From assembly GCA_000708835.1 (NCBI GenBank), contig DF237110.1, positions 1-64,000 of the forward strand: a stretch of DNA of 64,000 nt, read 5' to 3'. Positions 11,601 through 24,100 of the stretch are shown here, in pieces. A model generated the notes under the pieces. The model did no database searches. It saw only the letters and a program-made list of their open reading frames with translations, and had not been told where the DNA came from. Positions within the stretch are counted from its first letter, which is position 1, and each line of letters starts with the position of its first letter. Source of the stretch: Klebsormidium nitens (taxonomy: Eukaryota; Streptophyta; Klebsormidiophyceae; Klebsormidiales; Klebsormidiaceae). The translations under genes were made by a program, and so were the position numbers.

Positions 11601-14600
11601 CGCGCACTTCGTCCACGAGCTGCGCGCGCTCGTCGCGCGCAACACGGGGCTGTCGATCTTCGTAGCGTCCGACACCGCGCGCGTGGAAGACGAGTTAATG
11701 CGCGAGTTCGGCGGCCGCATCATTACTCTGGGGCGCGACCGCCGGTGCACGCAACTAGAGCGGAACGTGGGCTGCCTGCGCGCGGCCCTGGCGGACATCC
11801 TGATGCTCGCGCACAGCAGGTGCGCGATCGCGGGCCTGCTGACGTTACGCCGCCACATCTGTCAGCCGGTCATGAAATACAGCGAGTTTGCGCTCACTAG
11901 CTTTCGTCTCCCCTTACTCTCTAGCTGAGACGGTGACGCTGCTTCTTTGCGATCTAGGCGCCAACAAACCGAGGAAGATGAAGGAAAGAATGAAACCTCT
12001 TCCTTAGGGACCGTTCCGATAGGCTCCGACGTTCCGCTCCGGCCAGTCCGGTCCGTTCCGTTCACACCTTTCGGCGCTCTGATGATTGGCATCTTTCTAT
12101 CCCAGCCACCCCGCCATTCTGGGCAGCCACTGGAGCTCCTTCACCGAAGTCGCGGCACTCGCGCACTCCAAACGAATCCTGCGCGCGTCCGTTGACTTCC
12201 AGGCCCCCGGACTCGCCCCGCTCATATGCAACCCGAGCTCCATATACGCGCTCCCCGCGTTCGAGGGCGTCTCAATATTGGCCGCCCTCAACCCTTCGTA
12301 CGCGGACCTCCTAAAGATTGCGCTGCCCACGTGGCTCGCCGCGATTGGCGTGCACGAAATTATTTTGTTGGATTATATGCCGGGGGACGATAACCGGCTC
12401 GCGGCGGCGGTTGCTGGCTTCGAGGATCCACGACTCAAGTATGTTAAGGTAAGCTATCCGCTTCCAATGTGGTGAACTTTCACCTCGACTCGCGGAGCAA
12501 AGCTCGTTTCTTTCATCCAAAACTTCTCCAGACTTTCTTTCAAGATTAGGAGCTGCCCGGAATCTAAGCTAAAGCCCTGGAAACGGATTTAGGAATTGCA
12601 TCCTGACCATTCTATTTCATCAGAACTTCTGTGAAGCTGTACATCCAGAAAGCCAAGACGCATTCGAAGATCGACAGGACCTGCTCCTGTCACTTTCCCG
12701 TCTCCCGAAGTTACTTCAAACAGTTTCGATTCTAAGTTAGATAGACCGAGGACGGAAGCACAAGCATTTAGGCACATATCTTATATGTGATACCTTTGTT
12801 TTCTCGCGACACGAGCTTTATAAGCTGACTGCCAAACCTTCTAATTCCCAGGTCCAAGGAACCGGCAAGTTCGACATAACGCGCGCGTACAACTTCGCGG
12901 GGCGCCACAGCCGGGGCTCGCGCATCCTGAAACTAGACGCGGACAGCATTCTCTTGCCGGACTTTGTTGAGCACCACCCGCACGTGGGCGGCATTTATTA
13001 CGCCGGAAACTGGAAAGCCGCCCGGTCGGAAAACGAGCGGCATCTTAACGGGGTGTTTTTCGTCGACCGGGCCACGTGGGCGGCCGTGAGCGGGTTCGAC
13101 GAGCGGATCGTGGGGTACGGACATGATGACGATAACCTGCAGATGCGACTAAGCAGGGTGAGAAGCTGTTCTTGTTGTTGTGATGGTGAACAACTAAACC
13201 AACTCAGAGCTGAGAAGATGCGAAAGCATCTATAGTAGAACCGGGATCCCAGATCCAACAATTCAACATCTGAAAAAGTGGGTTCTTCTCGATCTACCCA
13301 ATCCCCTCGAAGAGAAACTCTTGGGCGGTGATGAACGGGTGTTCCCACAGGGTTCTGGGGCGATCAGAGGCACGTTGACTCAAGTAACCAGAAATACGTA
13401 TCGAAGAGAAACAGCTTGCCACTGTCTGAACGAGCTCCGACAAGGTTTCGAACGTCTTTCAATCCATCAGACTTGCTCGAGGTGTCGGAACAATATTTCT
13501 AGCGGAAATTTCGACAAGCAAAGTGTGCCCATTAGTGGAGCGGCCACCAATTCTACAACTTACCATCATTGGCAGCTTGGTTCTTGTTGCCCTGCGCAGT
13601 TGGCCACGCGGCGCGACCTCGACTTTGACTACATCCGCCACGTTGAGCATGGCGACGGCCAGCGCGCGGACAACACTAGAGGGATCCCTTTCGTGGACGT
13701 GTCCAACCTGTTCAACGCGGCGCTGACGGCGCGGCTGGAGCTTTGGCACGAAAAGGTGACTCGCTCTTCAAATCTCGAATAGAGAGCGAAGTTCAAAAGT
13801 AAGATGTTTGAGTTAGTTGAGTCTGCGACCATATAGAAAGAACTGGCGAACTTCAAGTAGCTTCCTAAGTTTCCTCAGTATCAATAACTGGCAGCGAGCT
13901 GCATGAATGGAACATGAGATTCAAAATCTGCGAGTCCGTCAAGCTGATGCCTTTCGTTTTCAAAATCTTGCGGTGGTAGCCTGGAATGACTAAAGGGCTG
14001 ACGCCGTTAAAAGTGCTCCTGTGAAAGCGATTGGAACGCATAAGACGCGGCCCCGAATGTCCGATCGACGTCTCATCGGGTGTGGGGAGTAACTACAGAT
14101 TCCAACGTTTATTCAAACTACGAGGAACGGTTTACGTTAGAATGCAGATGCTTGAGTAGCGCTCCCTGACCTGATGCAAGTTGTTCAGTGTCCTGCTTCT
14201 GGTATCAAAGTTTTAAGCGGCCGGCTCTTACATTTCAGCCGGGGAGCTAAAATGAAGGTATCAAGCATCCAATGCAAGCTTCAACGCGTTAAACAACCTG
14301 CGGGTCCATACGAGACTCGGGTTCGTGCAAAGTCTTTTTCAAAAGAGTCTCAAGCCGGTAACAAAGCCTCGAAGAAACGAATGCAGAGTGATGACTTCAT
14401 ACGCCCATTTAGAACTCTCAACAAGCGATTCTTTTCTTAAGCAGAGCTCTTCTTTTCCTGTAGATGCAAGGCAGCCAGTACGAGTGCTCCCAGCAGTTGG
14501 ACGGCACGTGCGACTGCAACCTGACGGCGCCGGTTCCGGACATCCACTCGGGTCTTTCCCCCGAGGACGAGAGGTCCTACTTGCTGGGAGCCTACCGCAA

Positions 14601-17600
14601 AGTGGTCGGTTACAGCGTCGACCTGCCGGAAGAAAAGCTGGCCACGGTACGGTGACTTCGCCGATCTAGTTCCCTCGAGCTTCGGTTGGTATCTCATCCT
14701 AGGAGATCACGGCTTGTGCCACTTTCCGACTTTTCCTTCTAGGTGCATTCTCCTCTCATCCTTCTTTCGATATCTTCTGGTGGTTTTTCCCCTCGTAGAC
14801 TTTCGGTTGCGCTTCCTCCTGTTTAGGACAGTTTCCCAAGGAACTCCCCACGTTTCGTCGTCACTCATATTTTCTCGCCAATCCTCCTTCCCTGAAAAAT
14901 AAGTCGATCGCTACGTTCTAATCGGACTGCGTATCCTCTCAGTGCGCTTTGAAATTCTTGCCCACCGTTTTATGTAATAAGAGTGACTCATTTTGAGCAC
15001 GCCTTTGCTTCCAGGTCACGTCTTTAGAGTGGCTGCAAGGCCAGTTACGAATCCACTACCAGAAATTCCGCCGCCCCTGGATCGTTCTACGTCCGAACGG
15101 CACGTGTTCAGATCGGACGGCTGCCATTGCTTCCGGGCGCCTCCTAGCAGACAAGTTGAGTTGGCCGCTGCGAGTGATTTGGCAGAAAGACGAGCAGTGC
15201 GAAGAATCGTTGGGGGAGCTTCTGGACGCGGAACTGGATTCCATGGAGACGTTCTTTCCATGGGAGGTGAACTACAAGTACAAAGGTGAGGATACACGGA
15301 TACAGCCGGCGATGTTTCTGTTTCCTTTGGAAGCGCTGTTACTACCGTTCCTTCTGCCGCGGTCAAGTACAAGAGACGATGCGCCAAAAAGCTACAGTAA
15401 CTTCTAGCGTGGAAAGCTGCACTGGAAGTTGCTTGACAGATTTCCTTGGGAACCACCAGCGCCATAAATTGTTACACATTGGTTGCCTGTGAGTCGAATC
15501 GCCATCCTTCCTCTCCTCTACCGTGAACGGGACGACACCTTTCCTTGAAACATTCAGGTGCTTTTGATACTTGCCCTGGTGCACCGGACGGGCTGTAACA
15601 CTTACCTAAAACAATGCATTTCTGTATACAACCTAATCTGGCCGAATCGGATTTCTACCGCCGATTTTTTACCCGTTCAGAACCGATCTTAAACGCATCT
15701 TCCTTTCATCTGCTGTTCAGCCTTCGACTTGACGGTCGGCCCGGACTGGATCCTACCCTCAACGGACTTCGCGCGAGTCAGAAAAAGCCTGTTCATCCAC
15801 GCGCGCGGACCTTTCGGCGAGGCGCTCTTCTCGCCTGACGCCCTCGCGGCCCCGCACGCGGCGCTCCTTCCGCAGCCGCGAGCCGCGCCGGAAGAGCTGC
15901 CAACCCCCAAGTTTCCCCTCCTTCTAGTTGACCTAACCGGTCCCCTGGCCGAGCGGCTCCTAGACTTAGCCCGGGCCGTTCTATTGTCCCATAAACTATC
16001 ACGTAGGCTCGTCCTGTTATGGGACTCTGCTGACGTGGGCGGCGTCGAGCTCGGCGAGATTGTCGACGCGCCGTATCTAGTTCTCAGCCCCGGGGACCTC
16101 GAAACCGTTGCCGCCCTTCCACCGTCCGATCTTCCGACGGTCACCGTTCCCGCCGCCGACGTGTTCTCTAGACCGGACGGAACGGAACACGTGCGCGTGC
16201 CGGACGTAAGCCACGTGGACGCGTCGCAGATAGTAGAAGTGCAGCTCAACTCTATGGTGGGCTCTTTCCGCCCTGCGTTTCCGCTGAAAGAAGCGACCCA
16301 CAAGCTGCTCGTCGGCCGGAATTTCAGGGGGCTGCTCGTCGACCGCACCACACAGTGCGATGAGCGCGCGCTGCACGCGGCGCTCAAGGTGCGCACGCCT
16401 TTGCGCTGAATCCATCTTGAAGTTCTAGAAGGTGCTTTGTATTTCGCTTGCCATTCACTGACGAGGATATTGAGACTCTGTTCGCTGACAAAGCCTTTGA
16501 GACAAGCGCGCGCACAGTTTGCAATCACTGCAGTGCTACCTAAGGCGAGCTCAACGTAGGCCGTCAGATAGGATATCTTCAATCTTCTGAGAACTTCTGC
16601 CTTCGAAGCCGTATAGGGCAATTCAAACCCCCAATATATTTGGTCGAGGTTTTCCAACAACGAAACACTGCTGAGAAGTGCACTGGAAGTATTGCAGAAG
16701 GAAGGCCAACCACGCAGTTGCAGCAGTTCCTAAATAAAGTATTTCGACTTCTCGATCAGACATTATTTCCGGGTCAGCTTTCAGGTGAACCCTCACTACC
16801 TTTATTTAATCTTGTTTTCAAGCTGATTACCCTGATCTCACAAGCAATATCTTATCAAAACCCTCTCAGGCGAGTTTGATGGAAGCGGGCGCGACGAACG
16901 GCTCCTACTTCGCAGCCATCGCCCCCGCGCCCGTGTGCGCGCGCTTGGAGGCGCTGGGCGTCATGTGCGCGCGCTGGTGCGACGCGGGGAGCGGCCGCGA
17001 GTGCCACGCGCGCCAGCTGGCCATGACGCTCGCGCTCGCGCAGCTGAAGGTCCTCTACTTCACTTCGTGGGCCGAAAAGACGGTGGACTACATCCTGCGG
17101 CGAGGCCTCATACCGGGCGTGTAAGTTTTTCCCTGGTCAAAGGTCAACCAGAAATGTTCAAATATTAAGTTTGCTTCCGCTCGCGATACCCCTACACTAA
17201 AGATCAACGGGAATTGTTGTCGTTTGTGGGCGTTTTGCACTGCCCGTTGAAACCGGTCAGGTTACCAGATTATTCCGGCAAGCTTTTAAACGGACCATGT
17301 CAAAGGGAAGCCGAGCGTCCATTCGTCAGCTCTCAGTATGTGGAGCACGAAAGCACAGCAGTTTCGTCACTCCGTTCAGCCTACAATAAGGCTGCCGTTT
17401 CCAAAACAAATGCCGAGCTCTCAGAAGATCAAAACGAACTTGACCGGTCGCGATTCACTAGACTTACAAATCATTTCATGGTCTTCTCTCTCTTTGATTC
17501 ACGATCTTTACTTAACCCAGCTTAGTCGATTCCACACGACCTCACCCTATTCCGTCGTCGAATCCGTACAGCCTCCTCGACTGCAACTCGGCTTCGACGG

Positions 17601-20135
17601 ACACCCCGGGTCGCCTGTTCCGCCCCGCGCTCGCGCACGATTTAGAGACTGCCAGCAAGCCATTATCACGGAGAACCGTCTGCCCGACGGAAGGCTTGCA
17701 CCTGGTCACCCAGTATCCCGTCTTAAACCGGAATGATTCCGGCCCCCGGCAAGCGGAATTCACTGCCACGCTGGAAGCAAATCTGGTACATGACCAGGTA
17801 GGTGATTGAAGGCATCCGCCCTCACACCATGGTCCGCTGGTCATTTTTCGACCAGGTTTGGACGGCTCAATTTCAATGCATCGTGCCTAGAGTATGTCAT
17901 CTTTAACGAATGTTGATGTTTCGTGGAGCAGTCGAGCAGCGTCAAACTCTGAGCAAATGGCGGAAGTTTGATAATGGGTCTTGGTAGTAAAGATCGTCAT
18001 TAGATCCATGAGTCAGTCCTCAAAGTCAGTACCACGTCCGTTCTTTTCCTGACTGCATGATTGTCGTTGTTTCTGGGCTAGAAACGAGGACTGGTATGAC
18101 CTTTATGTAAGGGAAGAACGAAAACCAAAAGCCTCAATCATGATACCGAGTTACTGGAATGCAAGGCTCAACAAACTTCGAGAACTGTAAGACGAAGAAT
18201 GTGAGCAGGAGCCAACTTTCGGGACGATCGACCTTCGTGATGAGGCAGTGGACGTGCTTTCCAAAGAACGACATCCGTTTACTTGACAAGGCGTTCGGAC
18301 GCAAGGAAGCGCTTATGATGCCTCGTGGATTGCCCTGTTGACGTTGTCTCATTGTCAAAGCAATATTCTCAGAGTACATTTCTTTGCATCTCAGGAGGGA
18401 CCCAGGCAGAGAAGCCCAGAATACCTTCGAACGAGCTCGATAGCTATCCACCTGTGACAAGAAACCAAAATTCGGATCTTGGGCCAGATGGAACGAGATT
18501 GATCACGAAGCGCCCACCTGCTGCCGTTAAGGAACTTCATGGGTGCACGATGTCAGAAATTCTTTCTAACTTGGTTTTACACTCTCCTTGTGCGCGCACA
18601 CAGATCGCGGCCGTGCACCTCCTGCTGGAGTCTCGCACCGACGAAGCCGTCATCCGCGCCTCCTTCAGCGACCCGTGCGATAAGCTCCACGTGTCACTCT
18701 TAGGCCGCCGCCTGTACTACAGCGACGCCATCGCGTATGCGAACGAGCGCCTCCCGGGCAAGCTGTGCGCGCAGGCGCACGCGGACATCTACTTCGGCGA
18801 GGGTTTGGAGTTTCTGAGCGCCGACCGGCACCTCGCGGGCGGCCGCCGCGTGCTCGCGCTGAGCCGCCACGAGAAGACGGAGAGTCACGTCTGCGGGAGA
18901 AACATCTGCTACAGGTAAGTTTCTCATTGGATCAATCACCCACAGGATGGGTCCAAATAGCAAGGAGTAGACGAAGAGGAGAAGGGCCTTGAAGTAAGTT
19001 ACAACGCTAATGCGGGCGTTAGGGATTTCAAGTTTGCTCTATTGTGAGTCCTCACGACAAGTGCTCCGAATCAAAGGAGTAGATATTGTTAGCGTTTCAC
19101 CGGAGTCTAGGGATTTCCATCACTTAGTGGAAAGGCGATGGCGCACGTGAGTGTGGCTAGGAATATTCTTAGTGAAGGGCCAGCAACCACTTCAGTCAGC
19201 AACTATTTCAACGACCAGAACAACTTAAGATTCAGGGCAGAATGCTTCTAACTCAAACGACGCATTCTGCAGAGGCTTTGACCCTTCTCTTTGCTTGCTG
19301 AAAGAGACGCGCGTTCCAAACTTCAAATATGCATATATGAATTGCGGAAAGCACTCAACCTAGAGCGAGATCCCCAAGAAGTTGCCCGCCGTACGATTCT
19401 GCTCCGTTCGCAGGTACGAGCATTCGGAAGAAGGGCTCCTGTCGTCGGACGCTTTCGTCTTTGTCGCCCCTTTGCCGCAAAGCGTGGTCGACCAGACGGG
19501 GTTCGCGCCGCAATCGGGGTCCGAAAACGTCGTCATCTGGGCGCTTAAAAGAGCGGGGTTGGACGTTCGGAACCCGTGCAGGTTAGCCGGTCTGCTTAGC
19601 ATTTCGTCTTTCCAAGGCACAAACAAAATTAAGAAAGCCTTCCTCAAACCAGCAGCTGTCAAATCCTCACATTAATGCCCGGTCTTTTGAAACGACAGTA
19701 TCTCGGTAGTTGAGGGTTCCCCTTGTGCTGGCAGCATCAAATGGCAAGAAAGATTGGCTGCAGTACGTATCTCGGCCAGAGTCGGAAAAATACCTCAAGG
19801 AGCTGCATCCGAAGGCCTTATGAATCGTTGGACGAACACGCCACGGTGGCGCAGTGGACATTCCCGTTTGTACAGACTCGTACGACCGCTGTCTGGGATC
19901 ACCATAGATCATTCAGCGCACTGAACAAATGACGTTATCCTGCAGGACCGTTCGTATCTTCCACAACCACTGCTCGGGAGATCGGAGCACCCTCGCAAAC
20001 GCGGCTCGTTCCTGGGAGCACGAAGAGGAGCAAGACGCGCGTCTGGATCTGAAGATCTGCGATGACTTTCACTGCGGGGATGGGTACTGCGAGAATGGAC
20101 CGGAAGTGCTGGAGGACTTAGACGGGGAGGTTTGA
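8657..20135 (+). CDS. Large multidomain glycosyltransferase: GT-B fucosyltransferase-like + GT-A galactosyltransferase-like + divergent C-terminal half
   Basis: Sixteen exons, all phase-consistent: 8657-8896, 9592-9712, 10223-10464, ~10653-10938, 11516-11819, 12106-12448, 12852-13157, 13600-13755, 14464-14646, 15015-15285, 15721-16388, 16870-17120, 17521-17797, 18604-18914, 19414-19581, 19946-20135. They encode about 1,438 residues. A membrane segment at residues ~17-39 suggests a type II Golgi anchor. Residues ~95-430 look like a GDP-sugar-using GT-B fold: HGLSNRIRG (~101), GVHIRQG (~283), FVASD (~345) and GSHWSSF (~403). Residues ~435-615 look like a GT-A domain: LDAD (~540, DxD-type metal site), LNGVFF (~577) and GFDERIVGYGHDD (~593), as in galactosyltransferase C-terminal regions. 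Residues ~730-1040 recall a degenerate GT-B half without the HIR motif. Residues 1217-1438 carry ADIYF (~1276) and NPCRTVRIFHNH. The start of exon 4 is least certain (10695 is possible). Sugar substrates are unknown. Confidence 0.8.
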
Positions 20136-20276
20136 TCCGCTCTGATACTTAACCCAAGGCTTAACCCGCTCTTGCACTTAACTCGAAGCTTAATCGGCTC
20201 TTACACTTAAGTTGAGGGTTGAATTCGCTCTTACACTCAACTAGAGGCTTAACCCCGCTCTTGCATTTGACTTGCG
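20129..20276. repeat. Five tandem copies of a 29-30 bp repeat
   Basis: Units begin at about 20129, 20158, 20188, 20217 and 20247. Each contains GCTTAA or a variant, then CGCTCT, then ACTTAAC or a variant. The first unit includes the last codons and TGA stop of the glycosyltransferase gene, so the repeat overlaps the coding end and continues into the 3' untranslated region. There are no spacers between units. Confidence 0.8.
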
Positions 20277-21077
20277 AAACGCAGTGGATACCGACGGCCG
20301 TGCTGGTCATATGATACGAGTCACGTTTCATAAGGTGTTGTTGTTTCACTGAGCTGATCATAGATAAATATACGATTGCAAACAGCAAGATGATCAAGAA
20401 TTAGTAGTCAAGCTGCCTTGTTAGAAGAAGTCTAGAGCTGCAAAACGTCTACTTGGCCGCGGTTAGGATCTGCTCGTCAGAGTAAACTCCGCGTTGTGTA
20501 AGCCAGCTTCAAAGCTAATCAGGAGATCATAGGAGATCAGGATTATAGAATCTATGAGCAGAGCAGTCACTTGAGTACATTGCTCCAGGGCTGCGTCATC
20601 CATTAATCATTCATCTAGTACAACCTCCTTAATGGCAATCAGGGCCGTAGTATACCAGCGACAACGTAGCTATCGTTGGATGAAATAGACTCAAGAATCA
20701 ATTAGCAACGTGTTGCTACTGCCATTGGGCCTGCAAGCGATACTGCACTGAACACTGTTGATCTAGTAGGCTAGATGGTGGAATGGCATGGCCGGCTCAT
20801 GCAGTCCCATGCTGCTCATTTTCTGGAGGTTTTAATATTACACAACCAGAGGATTCGCAGTATGGACTTGCCATGGATTGATAAGCTTGCGTGACAGGCT
20901 CAGTGCCATTTCACCGTCACGGGCCGGGCCGTCACGGATAAGCGAGCCCGCGGCCGCCCATCGCGCGCGCGCCCGGCCCCGCGGCCGGGGCGGCCGCGCG
21001 GTTTTCCCAGGGAGTCGGAAAGCATTGGAAAGCAGTACCCGTTGTAAGATTAGCCCTGTCTGAGTAGAGAGTCAGAG
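20277..21077. other. Intergenic region with a CpG-dense block before mnmE
   Basis: No gene is seen. A very GC-rich block at about 20917-21003 (GCGCGCGCGCCC, CGCGGCCGGGGCGGCCGCGCGG) ends roughly 95 bp before the mnmE start and is the best candidate for its promoter or 5' leader. Upstream sequence is AT-richer and shows no repeats. Confidence 0.5.
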
Positions 21078-21101
21078 ATGCAGAGGTTGTCAAAAGAATG
21101 A
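21078..21101 (+). promoter_or_regulatory. Upstream ORF of seven codons overlapping the mnmE start
   Basis: An ATG at 21078 opens a seven-codon frame whose TGA stop overlaps the next ATG at 21098 (ATGA). If this region lies in the mRNA, the arrangement favours termination and re-initiation at 21098, or leaky scanning to the in-frame ATG at 21170. Whether it is transcribed is unknown. Confidence 0.4.
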
Positions 21102-24100
21102 GGAGAGGGCCTCTGCCGCTCTGGGATTCCGTATCTGGCCAGCAGTGCCTGCGACAAGCCGTTGTTGCGATGGCTGCGCGCCTCCAAAAGCTGGTCGAAC
21201 TGGGTGAGAAGCGGGTTGTCAGCTCATCTGTGTCGGCACTGGAGCAGCCCAGGCATTGGGAGTGCTCTTTCCTGCCGCTCGTAAAACCGCTACAAGCCAA
21301 GCGCACTAGAGCTGAGCAGCCAAAGGCATTTTGTAGTATACCACCACGCGTCAAAGGTCATCTCTGTGCAAATGTTGGCATTCATGCATCTAGCTCACCG
21401 CTTACACCTTTCAGAAACCTGCCAAGAGGTGAAGTTATGTGTCCTTCTGACCAGCATTATCCAGCTTTTTCCAGCAGAACAGGCGCTTTCAGCCCCAAGA
21501 TTGCAAGCTTGCCTTTTCTCAGATGGAAGCAGGTGCAGCTGAGATGCTCCGCTGTTAATCAGGGGCCAAATTACCCCCCCCAGTGGACTGAGAGAGGATA
21601 CAGAACCTGGCGACAGCCAGAGACTGGTGAGCGGCATTCTGCACTTCCAGAGTGTTCAAACTGAATGTTAGGCGAAATAGTCAGTGGTCAATATAGGTGG
21701 TCTAACTGAGGTGCGCCTCTGGTTGAGAATGTGCAGTCTTGTGCCTCTACTCTGAGAGCTTCTGCTTGAGAATGTGCAATCGCGTGCCTCTGCTCTGATC
21801 CCTTGGAGGTATGTTCGACCTCAGGCGAGGGACCTGTAGAGTACTATGAAAGCTTTGCGTCTGCGATCTTCCAATGTTTGTCATTGCGATGTGAGTGCTT
21901 TGAGAACCTTGCATGAGCCAGACATTTGTGAGACTGACGGTATACCGCCTCGAGAGGCGTTATTTGAGGATTGCCACCTTGTTGACAAGTAACACCCGTA
22001 CCTTGCTCGCTGACTTTGTCATCTTTCACCATGGTGGGACGATCTTGCTGACGGAGTTCCTTTGCTTTCTTCCTCAGAAGCTGCTGAAACCTCCGGTCAG
22101 CACGGCGACTTTGACACCATCGCTGCCATCGTGACTCCTTTAGCCCTTGGAGACCAGCCTGGTGCGGTAGCTATAGTACGCCTCTCTGGCCCAAAGACCG
22201 TTGACATGGTGCGAAAGATCTTCAAACCGTTCCGAAGGAAGGACACGCAAGGGGGAGAGAGCATGGAGTGGCACCCTGAGAGCCACAAGGTGGAGTATGG
22301 GAAGATCGTGGACGCGTCTGGTGCACTAGTTGATGAGGTAAGCGATTGATGCCTGCGTTATTAGTCGCCCGAGAGGACTTCTTATGCAAACTGGATGCTT
22401 CTCAAGAAGTGGAAGATGCGCAAGAGACTCCCTTGGTGTGGTGATGATGGTGCCAACATCTTAGAAGGAAAGTTTTGCTGAGTGCTGCTCTCTTCAGAGA
22501 GCAGCAGACTGGTTGATTGCGCCGGATTTTGTTATTCTGAAAAATACCAGCTTGTCCTGCTGACACCTCTCAGTTAAGTCGTTCCAAGAGATTTCCCGAA
22601 CGATAGTCACAGCATCTGCCGGTGTTACAGCGCAGAACCATGATCCCTCGACCCTTGTGCGGTTAGTGTCAAGTATTATCAAATTTCTGTTCGCTCGTTA
22701 TCTCACTACATTCTGGTGAAATCAAGTTTTCAATTCTGAAAGACAGTTACAACCCCCAGTACCTGTTAAAACGACAGACTCACCACGGCATCTCATCTGG
22801 CGCACTGGCAAAACTTCGACTCGTTGCAACATGAGAAGAACCAACTCTGTTCACGTTGAGATCAGCAAGTCAGAACTCTTCTCCTCTGCGGGGGTCCACA
22901 TATGCAGCTTCGTTCCATTCATCGGATTCCAGGAAAAACCGCTTCTCTGCAAACGACGAAAGGAAGGGGTAAAAGGCCGTGAAACCCGACTCCTTTTTGG
23001 CATTTTGCTAGCCCTTTGCATTCCAGAAAAACGCCCTGATGCCTGCTGACTGGTCCAACTCACTGCGGTCAACAAACCACGTGGTCACTGGTCACTGCAA
23101 AGTGACAAGGCCGCAAGGTCATTTCAGGGTTTGACCTCTTTGAGATGATGACTAAGAAAATTTGGTTTACCTCGATGATGGACTAAGAAAGTGGCTACGG
23201 TATCTCGGCACAAGGCCAATCCGTGTGGGATCATTACATGCTTCAAGACCAAACCGAACGCCGGATCACCTGTCGTTTTCCAGGTCATCATGGTTCCGAT
23301 GCTGGCGCCGCGCTCGTACACCCGAGAGGACGTCATCGAGATCCAGTGCCATGGGGGCCAGGTGCCGGTACGCCGTGTGCTGAACACGTGTCTCGAGGCA
23401 GGAGCGCGCCTGGCGAAGCCTGGTAAGGTGTCCGTTCATAAGACCTGTGTGCAAATTTTGATGCGACGAGAGAAAGCTGCTTCAGATTTACTCCCGTGGC
23501 TGGAAAGACTAGAAGTGGGAGAACGAAAGAATAAAACACGGGGCTAATGGTGGGAGCAGGGCTGTATAAGTCGGGAAGCATTGAATAGTTCATGTCGACC
23601 CGAATATTGTTGGCTCCAGAACCTTCTCAAGCGCAGTGCAAAAGCAGATAGAGTAAGTGGCGATAGAAGTCTGATGGTTATGGCTTAGCTCAACAACTAA
23701 AGCCGAGGTGTAGTCTCGATTTTATGTTAAGTTACGGCTATGTTGAATTAGGTCATGCCCCCGGGACGGGTGGGGTTGCTTTGGGGGTTTAGGGTGGGTA
23801 CGGGTGCGGAGCATGTTGACTTTGGGTTTCAATGTTTAGTTTGTTTGCTACCGGGGACTTGATCTTACTCAACGAACACCTAAGTTCACTTAAAATCGAA
23901 ACTTATAAGCCGAAGTACTACTGTACTGGAGTTGGCAGAGCGCGTCTGTGAAAAGTTTCAAAGGAGGGCCGCTACTATTGCTATGTTGCTTGTATCAGAT
24001 CAAGAGGTTGACTGAGCAAGTTTGAAGCGAACCGATACACCAGCTGGAGTACGATTGGTCTTCTCGGCTCTGGTCGACGTTTACTGAGTGACAAGCGAGA

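Noticed and set aside
15689-16660. 323-codon minus-strand ORF, among the longest open frames in the window
   Set aside because: It is the antisense shadow of exon 11 of the glycosyltransferase gene and has an Arg/Ser-rich nonsense composition.
20129-20276. Five short direct repeats looking like a CRISPR array
   Set aside because: Units are contiguous with no unique spacers, and the setting is a eukaryotic gene end.
20878-21354. ORFs on both strands across the GC block before mnmE
   Set aside because: Explained by extreme GC content; the minus frame is antisense to the mnmE leader exon.
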